From the NCBI RefSeq assembly GCF_014652215.1, contig NZ_BMYJ01000001.1:1-64000 (forward strand): a stretch of 64,000 nt of DNA, read 5' to 3'. Both the position numbers and the translations under genes were made by a program. The DNA is from Neogemmobacter tilapiae (GTDB lineage Bacteria > Pseudomonadota > Alphaproteobacteria > Rhodobacterales > Rhodobacteraceae). A model generated the notes under the pieces. That model was given only the letters and a program-made list of their open reading frames with translations, had not been told where the DNA came from and ran no database searches. This document shows, one piece after another, positions 16,162-23,504 of this stretch; position 1 is the first letter of the stretch; each line of letters opens with the position of its first letter.

Positions 16162-17168
16162 GTGGATTTGCCCTTGAAGATGCCCGTGGGCATGAACAGC
16201 AGAACGATGATCAGAATGCCGAAACTGACCGCGAATTTGTAATCGGTGGACATCAGTTGCAGCAGGCTGTCTGGGGCCATGCTGTCCGGCAGCACATAGG
16301 TTGCCACTTTTTTCCAAGCATAGGTCACCATCACCTCGCTAAAGGCGATGATGAAACCGCCGGCGATGGCCCCCAAAGGGTTGCCCAGACCGCCGACGAT
16401 GGCGGCGGCAAAGATGGGCAGAAGGAGTTGGAAATAGACAAAGGGGCGGAAGCTCTTGTCCAGACCGTAAAGCACCCCGGCAATGGTGGCGAGGGCAGCG
16501 GTGATGATCCAAGTGACGGCGACGACGCGGTCGGGGTTGATGCCCGACAGCAGCGCCAGATCCTCATTGTCTGAAAACGCGCGCATGGACTTGCCTGTGC
16601 GGGTGCGGTTCAGGAACCAGAACAGCCAAGCCACACAGATCACCGCCACGACCAGCGTGATGGCTTGCGTTGATTTGATCGCCAGCCCCTCGGCCAGCCC
16701 CGTTGCGGCTTTGAAGTCGCCTGCCGAGATCAGGAACCGCCCGCCATCGGCGAAATTCTGTTCCTCAACCCCGATGATCAGGCGAACGACGCCGTTCATC
16801 ACCAGCATGACACCGAGTGAGACGATCACCAGAATGGCCGGATTTGCCTTTTGCTTGCGGTAAAAGCGATAGACGACGCGGTCGGTGCCCAGCACGAACA
16901 GAGCGGTGCAAAGGATGCCAAAGGGCAGGGCGATCAGGGCTGTGGGCAAAAGGCCCGCGGTGATACTCATCGACTGAAACCACCAGGTGAACAGGATCGT
17001 CACCATCGTCCCAAAGGCCATGGTGTCACCATGGGCAAAGTTGGAAAACCTGAGGACGCCATAGATGAGGGTTGCGCCCAAGGCCCCAAGGGCAAGCTGC
17101 GCGCCATAGGCGACGGCGGGGACGAAGACGAAATTTAGAAAAGCCACAAGGGCGTTCAGCAGGTCCAT
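16158..17168 (-). CDS. livH: Branched-chain amino acid ABC transporter permease LivH
   Basis: The 336-residue membrane protein is the LivH-type partner of LivM. It contains 'LGALGATLIYGVLRFSNFAHG' near residues 26-46, the family mark for LivH, and the coupling segment 'TGKSMRAFSDNEDLALLSGI' near 190-209. I chose ATG 17168, which overlaps the stop of the upstream secreted protein gene (ATGA). An open frame of 25 more codons lies upstream but within that gene. This coupling ties expression of the permease to the three secreted-protein genes before it. Confidence 0.92.
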   Translation of the reverse strand: MDLLNALVAFLNFVFVPAVAYGAQLALGALGATLIYGVLRFSNFAHGDTMAFGTMVTILFTWWFQSMSITAGLLPTALIALPFGILCTALFVLGTDRVVYRFYRKQKANPAILVIVSLGVMLVMNGVVRLIIGVEEQNFADGGRFLISAGDFKAATGLAEGLAIKSTQAITLVVAVICVAWLFWFLNRTRTGKSMRAFSDNEDLALLSGINPDRVVAVTWIITAALATIAGVLYGLDKSFRPFVYFQLLLPIFAAAIVGGLGNPLGAIAGGFIIAFSEVMVTYAWKKVATYVLPDSMAPDSLLQLMSTDYKFAVSFGILIIVLLFMPTGIFKGKST

Positions 17169-17581
17169 CAAAGGCCCCCTTCGCTGCATCTTAGGAAACG
17201 AACCCAGCCTTCCTTCCGGTCGCTTTCTGGCCGAAAAGTCCATATAGCCTCTTCGGAAGAGAGGGAGGTCAGCATATGGATTTCCTCATTTTCAAACCAC
17301 ATGAGCGGCCCAGCCATCGACATGTTGATCGCATCCTGACCGACACCGTTTAGCAACATCTTGTATTCGCCCACACCGTGACGATCCTCGTTCCCAGAAA
17401 ACTCAAAGGTATAGTCAGAAGCTTTATCGCGGCATTCGCCGTGAACATCGCATTCTTTTGTAAGTTGACATTCAACCTTCATAACTGCATTCATATCCTC
17501 TGACACTTGAGCGGATAGCGTAGCGGGCCAGATTGCCAGCACCGCATATGCCAGAAATTGTGAAGATCTTGGTTTCACCAT
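17168..17581 (-). CDS. Small secreted cysteine protein, third of three in the liv operon
   Basis: The 137-residue product has a signal peptide (hydrophobic core 'FLAYAVLAIW', cleavage near residue 24, TLSA). The mature part has Cys spacing C-x5-C-x5-C near its N-terminus and one Cys near its C-terminus ('RFLRCSEG'). The two genes just upstream share this 3+1 cysteine plan. No family is recognised. The gene lies 4 bases after its upstream neighbour and its stop overlaps the livH start, so it is part of the liv operon. GC is visibly lower than in livH. A periplasmic role linked to the transporter is inference only. Confidence 0.82.
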   Translation of the reverse strand: MVKPRSSQFLAYAVLAIWPATLSAQVSEDMNAVMKVECQLTKECDVHGECRDKASDYTFEFSGNEDRHGVGEYKMLLNGVGQDAINMSMAGPLMWFENEEIHMLTSLSSEEAIWTFRPESDRKEGWVRFLRCSEGGL

Positions 17582-17585
17582 CGCC

Positions 17586-17990
17586 TTATCCGGGGCTCTG
17601 GCAGGTGCCAGTCCAGTATTCTTCGTGTAGATAGGTTTCTTGCAGGCTGGCGAGCGTCAGCTTGGCCGCCCCTTCCGGCGTGTGGCTGAACCCGCCATCC
17701 AGCCCTTCGTGGTCAAAGATCACATAGACGCGCTGCGGTTCGGTCATATGGGTTTTCAGCTCCAGCAGACGGTCGCCGCCACCCGGCCCGATGCCCTTGG
17801 TTGCCAGATACCAATTCTCACCCTCGGCATAGATCTGCGCCGTGGCTTCGCTGCCCGTGGGACAAGACCCATCCGTATCCCGCGCCATATCGCAGGCTTG
17901 CAGGGTCATGGCACAGGTCAGGTTGTTGTAGTCGGCCAAGGCGGGCAGGGGGGCCATGACCGCGCCCAAAAAGATGAAACGCCCGATCAT
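17586..17990 (-). CDS. Small secreted cysteine protein, second of three in the liv operon
   Basis: This 134-residue protein has a short signal peptide (cleavage near residue 19, ALA). The mature chain has Cys spacing C-x6-C-x9-C near its start and a lone Cys near its end ('TGTCQSPG'). The segment 'AKLTLASLQETY' before that last Cys resembles 'ANLTIVTSDRAY' at the same place in the upstream neighbour, supporting paralogy. I chose ATG 17990, which follows GGGAG with 6 bases between; a GTG immediately upstream (17993) overlaps the previous stop. Function unknown. Confidence 0.82.
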   Translation of the reverse strand: MIGRFIFLGAVMAPLPALADYNNLTCAMTLQACDMARDTDGSCPTGSEATAQIYAEGENWYLATKGIGPGGGDRLLELKTHMTEPQRVYVIFDHEGLDGGFSHTPEGAAKLTLASLQETYLHEEYWTGTCQSPG

Positions 17991-18478
17991 CACTGGCTCC
18001 CTGGAAAATTGCAGGAAGCCTTGATCACTTTTACTGGCTCCGTAGGTGAATAAGCACGGTCTGACGTGACAATTGTCAGGTTTGCTGCATTTTGATTGTC
18101 GTTATTGTAGTCATACCATGCGGCCTCGGCTAAGCCATCATATGCGAGCGCTTTCTGCAACGCAGTTTCAGTACTTTCGAAGGGTGCGCCAGCCATTTCT
18201 GCGAAAGTGAAAGCCTCAAACCCCATTCCCTCGAATTCGTTGTGATTGTTTTTCACCCAGACACTCACGACTTCGCCGGCAGCACTCACATCAAAGGACA
18301 TGATGATTTGGGTGGCATCTGATGTCTCGCGACAATCAAGCGGCCATTCCGCTTTGCATGTCGCGTAGACGCTACACGAACCCAGATACATGGTGGATTG
18401 TTCCGCATGGGCAGAAAACCCGCCCAGCAAAATCTGTAGCGCGCATGCAAAAAAACCGAGGCTGGAACGCACAGCCAT
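17990..18478 (-). CDS. Small secreted cysteine protein, first of three in the liv operon
   Basis: The 162-residue product has a signal peptide (cleavage near residue 25, AHA) and a mature chain with Cys spacing C-x5-C-x7-C near the start. A final Cys sits near the end ('IKASCNFPG'), the same plan as the two following genes. ATG 18478 touches the livF stop (TGATG) after a run of G; a GTG at 18481 is the alternative. The composition is less GC-rich than the flanking livF. No database family is recognised. It may bind or protect a transport substrate or sense it, but the sequence does not show which. Confidence 0.82.
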   Translation of the reverse strand: MAVRSSLGFFACALQILLGGFSAHAEQSTMYLGSCSVYATCKAEWPLDCRETSDATQIIMSFDVSAAGEVVSVWVKNNHNEFEGMGFEAFTFAEMAGAPFESTETALQKALAYDGLAEAAWYDYNNDNQNAANLTIVTSDRAYSPTEPVKVIKASCNFPGSQ

Positions 18479-19233
18479 CACATCCCCCCCAAAAAGGTCC
18501 GCCGCACGTCCGGATCGGCCATCAGCGCCGCGCCCGTATCGGTATAGCGGTTCGCCCCCTGCACCAGAACATAGCCCTTGTCGGCAATCTCCAGCGCCTG
18601 CCGCGCGTTCTGTTCGACCATCAGGATCGAAATACCCGTCCGCGCCACTTCGATGATCCGGTCGAACAGTTCATCCATCACGATGGGCGAAACCCCTGCC
18701 GTCGGTTCGTCCAGCATCAGCACCTTCGGCTGCGTCATGAGCGCGCGCCCCACAGCCACCTGCTGCCGCTGCCCCCCCGACAATTCCCCCGCCGCCTGAT
18801 GCCGCTTGGTTTTCAGGATCGGGAACAGCTCATAAACCTGATCCATCGTCGCGCGAATGTCGTCCCGCCGCAGGAAGGCCCCCATTTCTAGGTTCTCTTC
18901 CACCGTCATGGTCGTGAAAATGTTCTGTGTCTGCGGCACAAAGGCCATGCCCTTGGCCACGCGCGCCTGTGGTGACAGCCCGGTGATATCCTCACCCGCC
19001 AGCCGCACATGCCCCCCGCGCAGGCGCAGCATGCCAAAGACGGCTTTCATCGCCGTCGATTTGCCCGCCCCATTCGGCCCGACGATCACGGCAATCTCGC
19101 CCTTTTCGACGGCCAAGGTGCAGCCATGCAGAATGTCGACGGCCCCATAGCCCCCGGTCATGTTCTCGCCCACCAGAAAGGGCACCGTCCCCGGTTTGTT
19201 GTCTTTCACGAAACTGTCGCCATTCCCTGTCAT
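18478..19233 (-). CDS. livF: Branched-chain amino acid ABC transporter ATP-binding protein LivF
   Basis: The 251-residue ATPase of the liv system has Walker A GPNGAGKST, the Q-loop 'FVPQTQNIF', signature LSGGQRQQV, Walker B VLMLDEPTAGVSP and the LivF-type tail 'DPDVRRTFLGG'. The ATG at 19233 follows GAAAAG; the frame upstream is a shadow containing a hairpin. It forms a heterodimer with LivG on LivHM. The gene is followed directly by the three secreted protein genes. Confidence 0.94.
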   Translation of the reverse strand: MTGNGDSFVKDNKPGTVPFLVGENMTGGYGAVDILHGCTLAVEKGEIAVIVGPNGAGKSTAMKAVFGMLRLRGGHVRLAGEDITGLSPQARVAKGMAFVPQTQNIFTTMTVEENLEMGAFLRRDDIRATMDQVYELFPILKTKRHQAAGELSGGQRQQVAVGRALMTQPKVLMLDEPTAGVSPIVMDELFDRIIEVARTGISILMVEQNARQALEIADKGYVLVQGANRYTDTGAALMADPDVRRTFLGGM

Positions 19234-19275
19234 CTTTTCTTGTTTATGCACCGGCAGCCCGGCGCCCGTCAAATT

Positions 19276-19302
19276 GCAATGGCCCCGCAGAGGGGCCATT
19301 GC
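19276..19302 (-). terminator. Stem-loop between the PDC-like gene and livF
   Basis: A perfect 11-bp inverted repeat (19276-19286 and 19292-19302, five-base loop) is followed on the minus strand by AATTT only. It is probably an attenuator or mRNA stabiliser after the secreted sensor-like gene, not a full stop of the operon. Confidence 0.65.
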
Positions 19303-19324
19303 CTGCAATTCATGCAAGGGTTGT

Positions 19325-19906
19325 TCAGTCCAGCGCCGCCGTCCGCACGCCCACTGTCACAGCCCCAATCACCGTCAGCGTTTCCGGATCGACAATCGGA
19401 TAGCTGACTTGGGCGATGTAATCCCCGGTGGAATCGTCGCGTTCTGCCGCACCGTAATCCACCCCTTCCGGCCCTTTGCCGGCCGAGTTCTGAAATTTCG
19501 GCTCGTCGCCTTGCCAGAAATCCGAAGGCGCTTGCGTCGCGGCCACGTTCAGCCCCTTGGCGTCCATCACGATCACCTCGGCAATCGCCCCGCCTGAACC
19601 TTCGTTCTTTTTGCGCAGGAAATCGGCCAGCTTGCCGCTGATCACCTTTTTGATCAGCGGATCGGTGCCCGCCTCGACCACGGCACGCCATTTTTCATCC
19701 AAAGCGATGATTTCGGCCTCAGAGAAATCTTTCGACACCTCATTCTGTTTGCGCACCTCGCCCAAAATCAGCGGGTCTTGCAGCCAGGGTTGGATGTTCA
19801 GCTTTGCAAAGCTTGCCAAGGCTTTGGACGAATCTTCAGCCATAGCAGAAACAGGGGTCAGCATGATTGCAAGCAGCAGCCCCTTGGTCAGGTTGTTCAG
19901 TTTCAT
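19325..19906 (-). CDS. Secreted PDC/Cache-like sensor domain protein in the liv operon
   Basis: The 193-residue protein begins with a signal peptide (about residues 1-23, cleaved at AMA). The mature part reads like a stand-alone single PDC/Cache domain: a long N-terminal helix, 'AEVIVMDAKGLNVA', 'PSDFWQGDEPKFQ', then 'YIAQVSYPIVD' and 'VIGAVTVGV'. These are the strand and ligand-pocket segments seen in extracellular sensor domains of chemoreceptors and kinases, but there is no transmembrane or signalling domain. It lies between livG and livF. I infer that it binds an amino acid or similar ligand in the periplasm. ATG 19906 is chosen because the signal peptide starts there. Confidence 0.78.
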   Translation of the reverse strand: MKLNNLTKGLLLAIMLTPVSAMAEDSSKALASFAKLNIQPWLQDPLILGEVRKQNEVSKDFSEAEIIALDEKWRAVVEAGTDPLIKKVISGKLADFLRKKNEGSGGAIAEVIVMDAKGLNVAATQAPSDFWQGDEPKFQNSAGKGPEGVDYGAAERDDSTGDYIAQVSYPIVDPETLTVIGAVTVGVRTAALD

Positions 19907-20038
19907 TGGTTCCTCACTCCCACACAACGGCATGGGGCTCATGCCGCACAATCACAAACGCCTTCCTCGGGGCGTTAGGGGCAATGTGATCCGCAATTGT
20001 GCTTTTTTAGGGCCGAAGCGGGGCTAGGATAAGATTGC

Positions 20039-20815
20039 TCAGGCGGTGATCTTGTTCTTCAAACCCCGGCCCAGATAGGCCTCGATCACCCGTTCGTCGT
20101 TCTTCACCTGATCCACCGTGCCCTGCGCCAGAACCCGGCCTTCGGCCATCACGATCACCGGGTCACACAGCCGCCCGATGAAATCCATGTCATGTTCGAT
20201 CACACAGAACGTGTAGCCCCGTTCCTTGTTCAACCGCACAATCGCATCGCCGATGGTGTTCAGCAGGGTCCGGTTCACGCCCGCCCCCACCTCGTCCAGA
20301 AAGACGATCTTGGCATCGACCATCATCGTCCGCCCCAGCTCCAGCAGCTTTTTCTGCCCGCCCGAGATATTCGCCGCCTTTTGGTCGGCCAGATGGCTGA
20401 TCGTCAGAAAATCCAGCACCTCATCCGCCTTGTCGCGCAAGGCCCGTTCTTCCGATGCAATCCGGCCCCGGTTGAAAAAGGCGTTCCACAGCGTTTCACC
20501 CGACTGCGCGGCAGGCACCATCATCAGGTTTTCCCGCACGGTCATGGAGCCAAACTCATGCGCAATCTGAAAGGTCCGCAGCAGGCCCTTGTGAAACAAT
20601 TCATGCGGCGGCAGGCCGGTGATATCCTCACCATCCATGAAAACGCGGCCACTCGTCGGGGGCAGACGCCCCGCAATGACGTTGAACAGCGTCGTCTTGC
20701 CCGCGCCGTTCGGCCCGATCAGCCCCGTGATGCTGCCCTTGGCAATTTCAATGCTCGCCCCGTCCACGGCGCGAAAGGCCCCGAAATGCCGGTGCAGGTC
20801 TTCAACCTTGATCAT
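20039..20815 (-). CDS. livG: Branched-chain amino acid ABC transporter ATP-binding protein LivG
   Basis: The 258-residue ATPase has Walker A GPNGAGKTT, signature 'NISGGQKKLLELGR', and Walker B 'KIVFLDEVGAGVN'. The Pro usually found in the Walker B 'DEP' is Val here. It also shows the LivG-type 'FCVIEHDMDFI' and the C-terminal 'AYLGRG' seen in LivG. ATG 20815 follows AGGGGA at a good distance; an upstream GTG (20839) is less likely. It partners with LivF and LivHM. A 130-base gap separates it from the PDC-like gene. Confidence 0.93.
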   Translation of the reverse strand: MIKVEDLHRHFGAFRAVDGASIEIAKGSITGLIGPNGAGKTTLFNVIAGRLPPTSGRVFMDGEDITGLPPHELFHKGLLRTFQIAHEFGSMTVRENLMMVPAAQSGETLWNAFFNRGRIASEERALRDKADEVLDFLTISHLADQKAANISGGQKKLLELGRTMMVDAKIVFLDEVGAGVNRTLLNTIGDAIVRLNKERGYTFCVIEHDMDFIGRLCDPVIVMAEGRVLAQGTVDQVKNDERVIEAYLGRGLKNKITA

Positions 20816-20865
20816 GTCGTTCCCCTGATGGTCCGCCACTTGGCCGGGCAGATCCGTCCTTGTGC

Positions 20866-20894
20866 AAAGGCCCGGCGCAAAGCACCGGGCCTTT
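20866..20894 (-). terminator. Stem-loop between the liv binding protein gene and livG
   Basis: A perfect 10-bp inverted repeat, AAAGGCCCGG (20866-20875) and CCGGGCCTTT (20885-20894), ends on the minus strand in TTT. It is a likely partial terminator that keeps the binding protein more abundant than the ATPases. Confidence 0.75.
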
Positions 20895-20908
20895 CCGTTC
20901 AGCAGGCC

Positions 20909-22093
20909 TTAGCGGAAGCCGACCGTTTCGTTCTTGCCGTCCTTGATCTCGATCTGGCGATAGCGACCTGCGCTTTCACCCGGTCCGATCAGGGTCACAG
21001 CGGTCGCCCCTTCATAGTCAATCGCTGTGCCAGCGGCCAAGAGTTCAAGACCTTTCGCCAGTTCGCCCGGATAGATTTTCTCGCCCGGACCGTTGGCGAT
21101 TTCCATGATCTTGCCCTTGTAATCCGCCGGGTTCGACGATTTGGCGGCCTGCATCGCCAGGGCGATCAGGGCAGCCGCGTCATAGGATTCCGGCGAATAG
21201 GCCGAGGTGCCGTCAAAGCCAGCCGCCGCAGCCATCTCTTCGTATTTCTTGGCCCCTTCCGAATCCGAACCGGCGATCTGGCCATAGGAACCCGTCAGCC
21301 CTTCGCCAATCGCGGTGGGCAGGCTGTCGCCAATCATGCCGCCCGGCAAGCCAAAGGTGCTGAAAGCGCCAGTGTCGAGCGAGGCCTGGATGATGCCTTT
21401 GCCGCCCTGATCCAGATAGCCCGCCACGACCAGAATGTCGCCGCCCGCCGAGGCGAGCGCCGCGACTTCGGCCGAATAGTCGGCCTTGCCGTCTTCATGC
21501 GCGGTGTTGATCGTGACCGTGCCGCCCTTGGCGGTAAAGGCCGCGGCGATCGATTCCGCAAGACCCTTGCCATAGTCGTTGTTGGTATAGGTCAGCGCGA
21601 TGGACTTCACGCCTTTCTCTACCAGAATGTCGGCCATGACTTCGCCTTCGCGCGCATCCGACGGCGCGGTGCGGAAGAACAGCCCGTCATCTTCGGCCGT
21701 GGTCAGCGCAGGCGAGGTGGCCGAGGGCGAGATCATGACCATTCCGTTCGGGCGCGCCACGTTTTGCAGGATAGCGCCGGTCACGCCGGAACAGTCCGCC
21801 CCCATGATGCCCTTTACCTGATCGGCCGTGATCAGACGCTCCGCCGCCGCCGTGCCCGCCGCGCTGTCGCCGCAGGTCGTGTCGGCGCGCACCGGCACCA
21901 GGGTAGAGCCATCCAGGAACTTGCCCGAGTCGCTCAGTTCTTTCAGCGCCATTTCGGCACCGGCGGCCATAGCCGGGGCCAGCGATTCAATCGGGCCGGT
22001 GAACCCGATCAGAACGCCAATCTTGACCTCTTCCGCCTGAACGGCACCGGCCATAAGCGCGCTGGCAGCCGTGGCGATGAGCAGCTTTTTCAT
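20909..22093 (-). CDS. Branched-chain amino acid/amide ABC transporter substrate-binding protein
   Basis: The 394-residue periplasmic binding protein has a signal peptide cleaved near residue 20 (VQA) and a type I periplasmic-binding fold: 'EEVKIGVLIGFTGPIESLAPAM', 'PVRADTTCGDSAAGTAAAERLI', then 'VMISPSATSPALTT' around residue 120. Two conserved cysteines (C74 and C101 region) probably form the usual disulfide. It is the LivJ/BraC type component of the cluster. The true ligand (leucine, isoleucine, valine, urea or short amides) cannot be read from sequence. It is the first gene of the operon and the one after the divergent promoter region. Confidence 0.92.
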   Translation of the reverse strand: MKKLLIATAASALMAGAVQAEEVKIGVLIGFTGPIESLAPAMAAGAEMALKELSDSGKFLDGSTLVPVRADTTCGDSAAGTAAAERLITADQVKGIMGADCSGVTGAILQNVARPNGMVMISPSATSPALTTAEDDGLFFRTAPSDAREGEVMADILVEKGVKSIALTYTNNDYGKGLAESIAAAFTAKGGTVTINTAHEDGKADYSAEVAALASAGGDILVVAGYLDQGGKGIIQASLDTGAFSTFGLPGGMIGDSLPTAIGEGLTGSYGQIAGSDSEGAKKYEEMAAAAGFDGTSAYSPESYDAAALIALAMQAAKSSNPADYKGKIMEIANGPGEKIYPGELAKGLELLAAGTAIDYEGATAVTLIGPGESAGRYRQIEIKDGKNETVGFR

Positions 22094-22229
22094 TCGTTTC
22101 TCCCATGTCGGATCATTATCCTGAGCGTGAGCCTAGACCGGGCGAAAACAAAAGAAAAGCAGGGAAAAGCGGGCGAAATACTGCCCATTGCCGGAACAAT
22201 GATGTGAACAGGGCTGGATTGTCGGGCTT

Positions 22230-22250
22230 TTGTTCCTAGCTGGGGAACAA
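22230..22250 (+). promoter_or_regulatory. Perfect inverted repeat before the PQQ-type dehydrogenase
   Basis: TTGTTCC (22230-22236), seven bases, GGAACAA (22244-22250) is a perfect 7-bp palindrome ending just before the AGGAG ribosome site of the next gene. It could be a repressor operator or a short leader hairpin. It is not the alphaproteobacterial LexA box, which is a direct repeat. Confidence 0.45.
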
Positions 22251-22262
22251 CAGCAGGAGAAG

Positions 22263-23360
22263 ATGATGCAGAAACTGGGACTGACGGCAGGGCTTTTGTT
22301 CATGGGCGCGACCGGCGCTTGGGCCGAGGTGCTGGGCACTTCGCTCGGCGATATGGAGGTCAGCCCCGTGGTGACGGGCCTGACCGAGCCTTGGGCCTTG
22401 GCTTTTCTGCCCGACGGGCAGTTTCTGGTGACCGAACGCGACGGGCGGCTGATGCTTTATCCGGCGGGTGGCGGTGAGGGGCAGGCGGTTGAGGGCCTGC
22501 CCGCAGTCTATGCCAGCGGTCAGGGCGGCTTGCTGGATGTTCTGATCCCCGCCGATTTCGCCACCAGCCGCGCCGTCTGGCTTTCCTATGCCGAACCGCG
22601 GGGCGATGGTGCGGGCACCGCTGTCGGCTGGGGCACCCTGTCACAGGACGGCACCCGGCTGGAAGGCTTTACCCCCATCTTCCAATCGCCCCAAGGCGGC
22701 CAGGGCGGGCGACACTTTGGCTCGCGCCTTGTCGAAGGGGCGGATGGGACTGTCTATCTGACCATCGGCGACCGCGGCACCGGCCCTGATGGGCTTCAAG
22801 CCCAAGACCCTTCGCGGCCCGAGGGCAAGATCATCGCCCTGACCCGCGACGCCGTTGCCCCCGCCGCCATCGAAGGTGCCCTGCGCGGCGTGCAGACCTT
22901 GGGCCACCGTAACCCCCAAGGCCTTGCTGTCGATGCCCAGGGTCAGATCTGGGCGGTGGAACATGGCGCGCAGGGTGGCGATGAATTGAACCGCATTGAA
23001 CCCGGCAAGAACTATGGCTGGCCGGTCATTTCCTATGGCGAGAATTACGGTGGCGGCACCATCGGCGAAGGAACCGCGAAGGCGGGCATGGAACAGCCGG
23101 TCAAGATGTGGGATCCCTCCATCGCCCCCTCTGGCCTGATGGTCTATCAGGGATCAATGTTCCCCGAATGGCAGGGCGATTTCTTTACCGGCAGCCTGAA
23201 CAGCGACTATCTTTCCCGGCTTGACCCCGAGATGGCCTATGCCGAGGAACGCCTGTCCAGCGCAGAAACCGCCCGCGTCCGCGACGTGGTCGAGGCTCCG
23301 GATGGTTCAGTCTGGTTTTTGTCTGTTACTGACGGGACCGTTTATCGTATCGCCCGATGA
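22263..23360 (+). CDS. PQQ-dependent sugar dehydrogenase family protein, secreted
   Basis: The 365-residue protein has a signal peptide (about residues 1-20, cleaved near AWA) and a six-bladed beta-propeller of the soluble glucose dehydrogenase/YliI family. Key segments are 'GLTEPWALAFLPDGQFLVTERDGRL', 'GGQGGRHFGSRL' (the catalytic-type His), 'GHRNPQGLAVD' and 'VEHGAQGGDELN'. Family members oxidise aldose sugars with PQQ or have lost a clear substrate. ATG 22263 and 22266 are both possible; AGGAG fits the second better. It is divergent from the liv operon. PQQ synthesis genes are not in the window. Confidence 0.88.
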   Translation: MMQKLGLTAGLLFMGATGAWAEVLGTSLGDMEVSPVVTGLTEPWALAFLPDGQFLVTERDGRLMLYPAGGGEGQAVEGLPAVYASGQGGLLDVLIPADFATSRAVWLSYAEPRGDGAGTAVGWGTLSQDGTRLEGFTPIFQSPQGGQGGRHFGSRLVEGADGTVYLTIGDRGTGPDGLQAQDPSRPEGKIIALTRDAVAPAAIEGALRGVQTLGHRNPQGLAVDAQGQIWAVEHGAQGGDELNRIEPGKNYGWPVISYGENYGGGTIGEGTAKAGMEQPVKMWDPSIAPSGLMVYQGSMFPEWQGDFFTGSLNSDYLSRLDPEMAYAEERLSSAETARVRDVVEAPDGSVWFLSVTDGTVYRIAR

Positions 23361-23370
23361 GAATAACGGT

Positions 23371-23409
23371 GCGGCCTGCCAAGGCGCAATTGGCCTTGCG
23401 GGCCGCCTT
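23371..23409 (+). terminator. Imperfect stem-loop after the sugar dehydrogenase gene
   Basis: GCGGCC and CAAGGC on the left (23371-23385) pair with GCCTTG and GGCCGC on the right (up to 23406) with an internal loop, followed by TTTC. It is probably the terminator of the dehydrogenase gene. Confidence 0.55.
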
Positions 23410-23504
23410 TCACTTCTTCACGGCCCGCTACAGGTTTTTGGCAAATTATACGCAAAGGTGATGGCAGCGTCAGGGCTCCGTGTTAGCAAGGGGCAGGAGG
23501 GCCC

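Noticed and set aside
20192-22207. Plus-strand frame of 671 codons opposite livG and the binding protein
   Set aside because: Shadow of two clear minus-strand genes; crosses their intergenic hairpin.
22230-22250. LexA (SOS) box before the dehydrogenase gene
   Set aside because: The alphaproteobacterial SOS box is a direct repeat GTTC-N7-GTTC; this is an inverted repeat.
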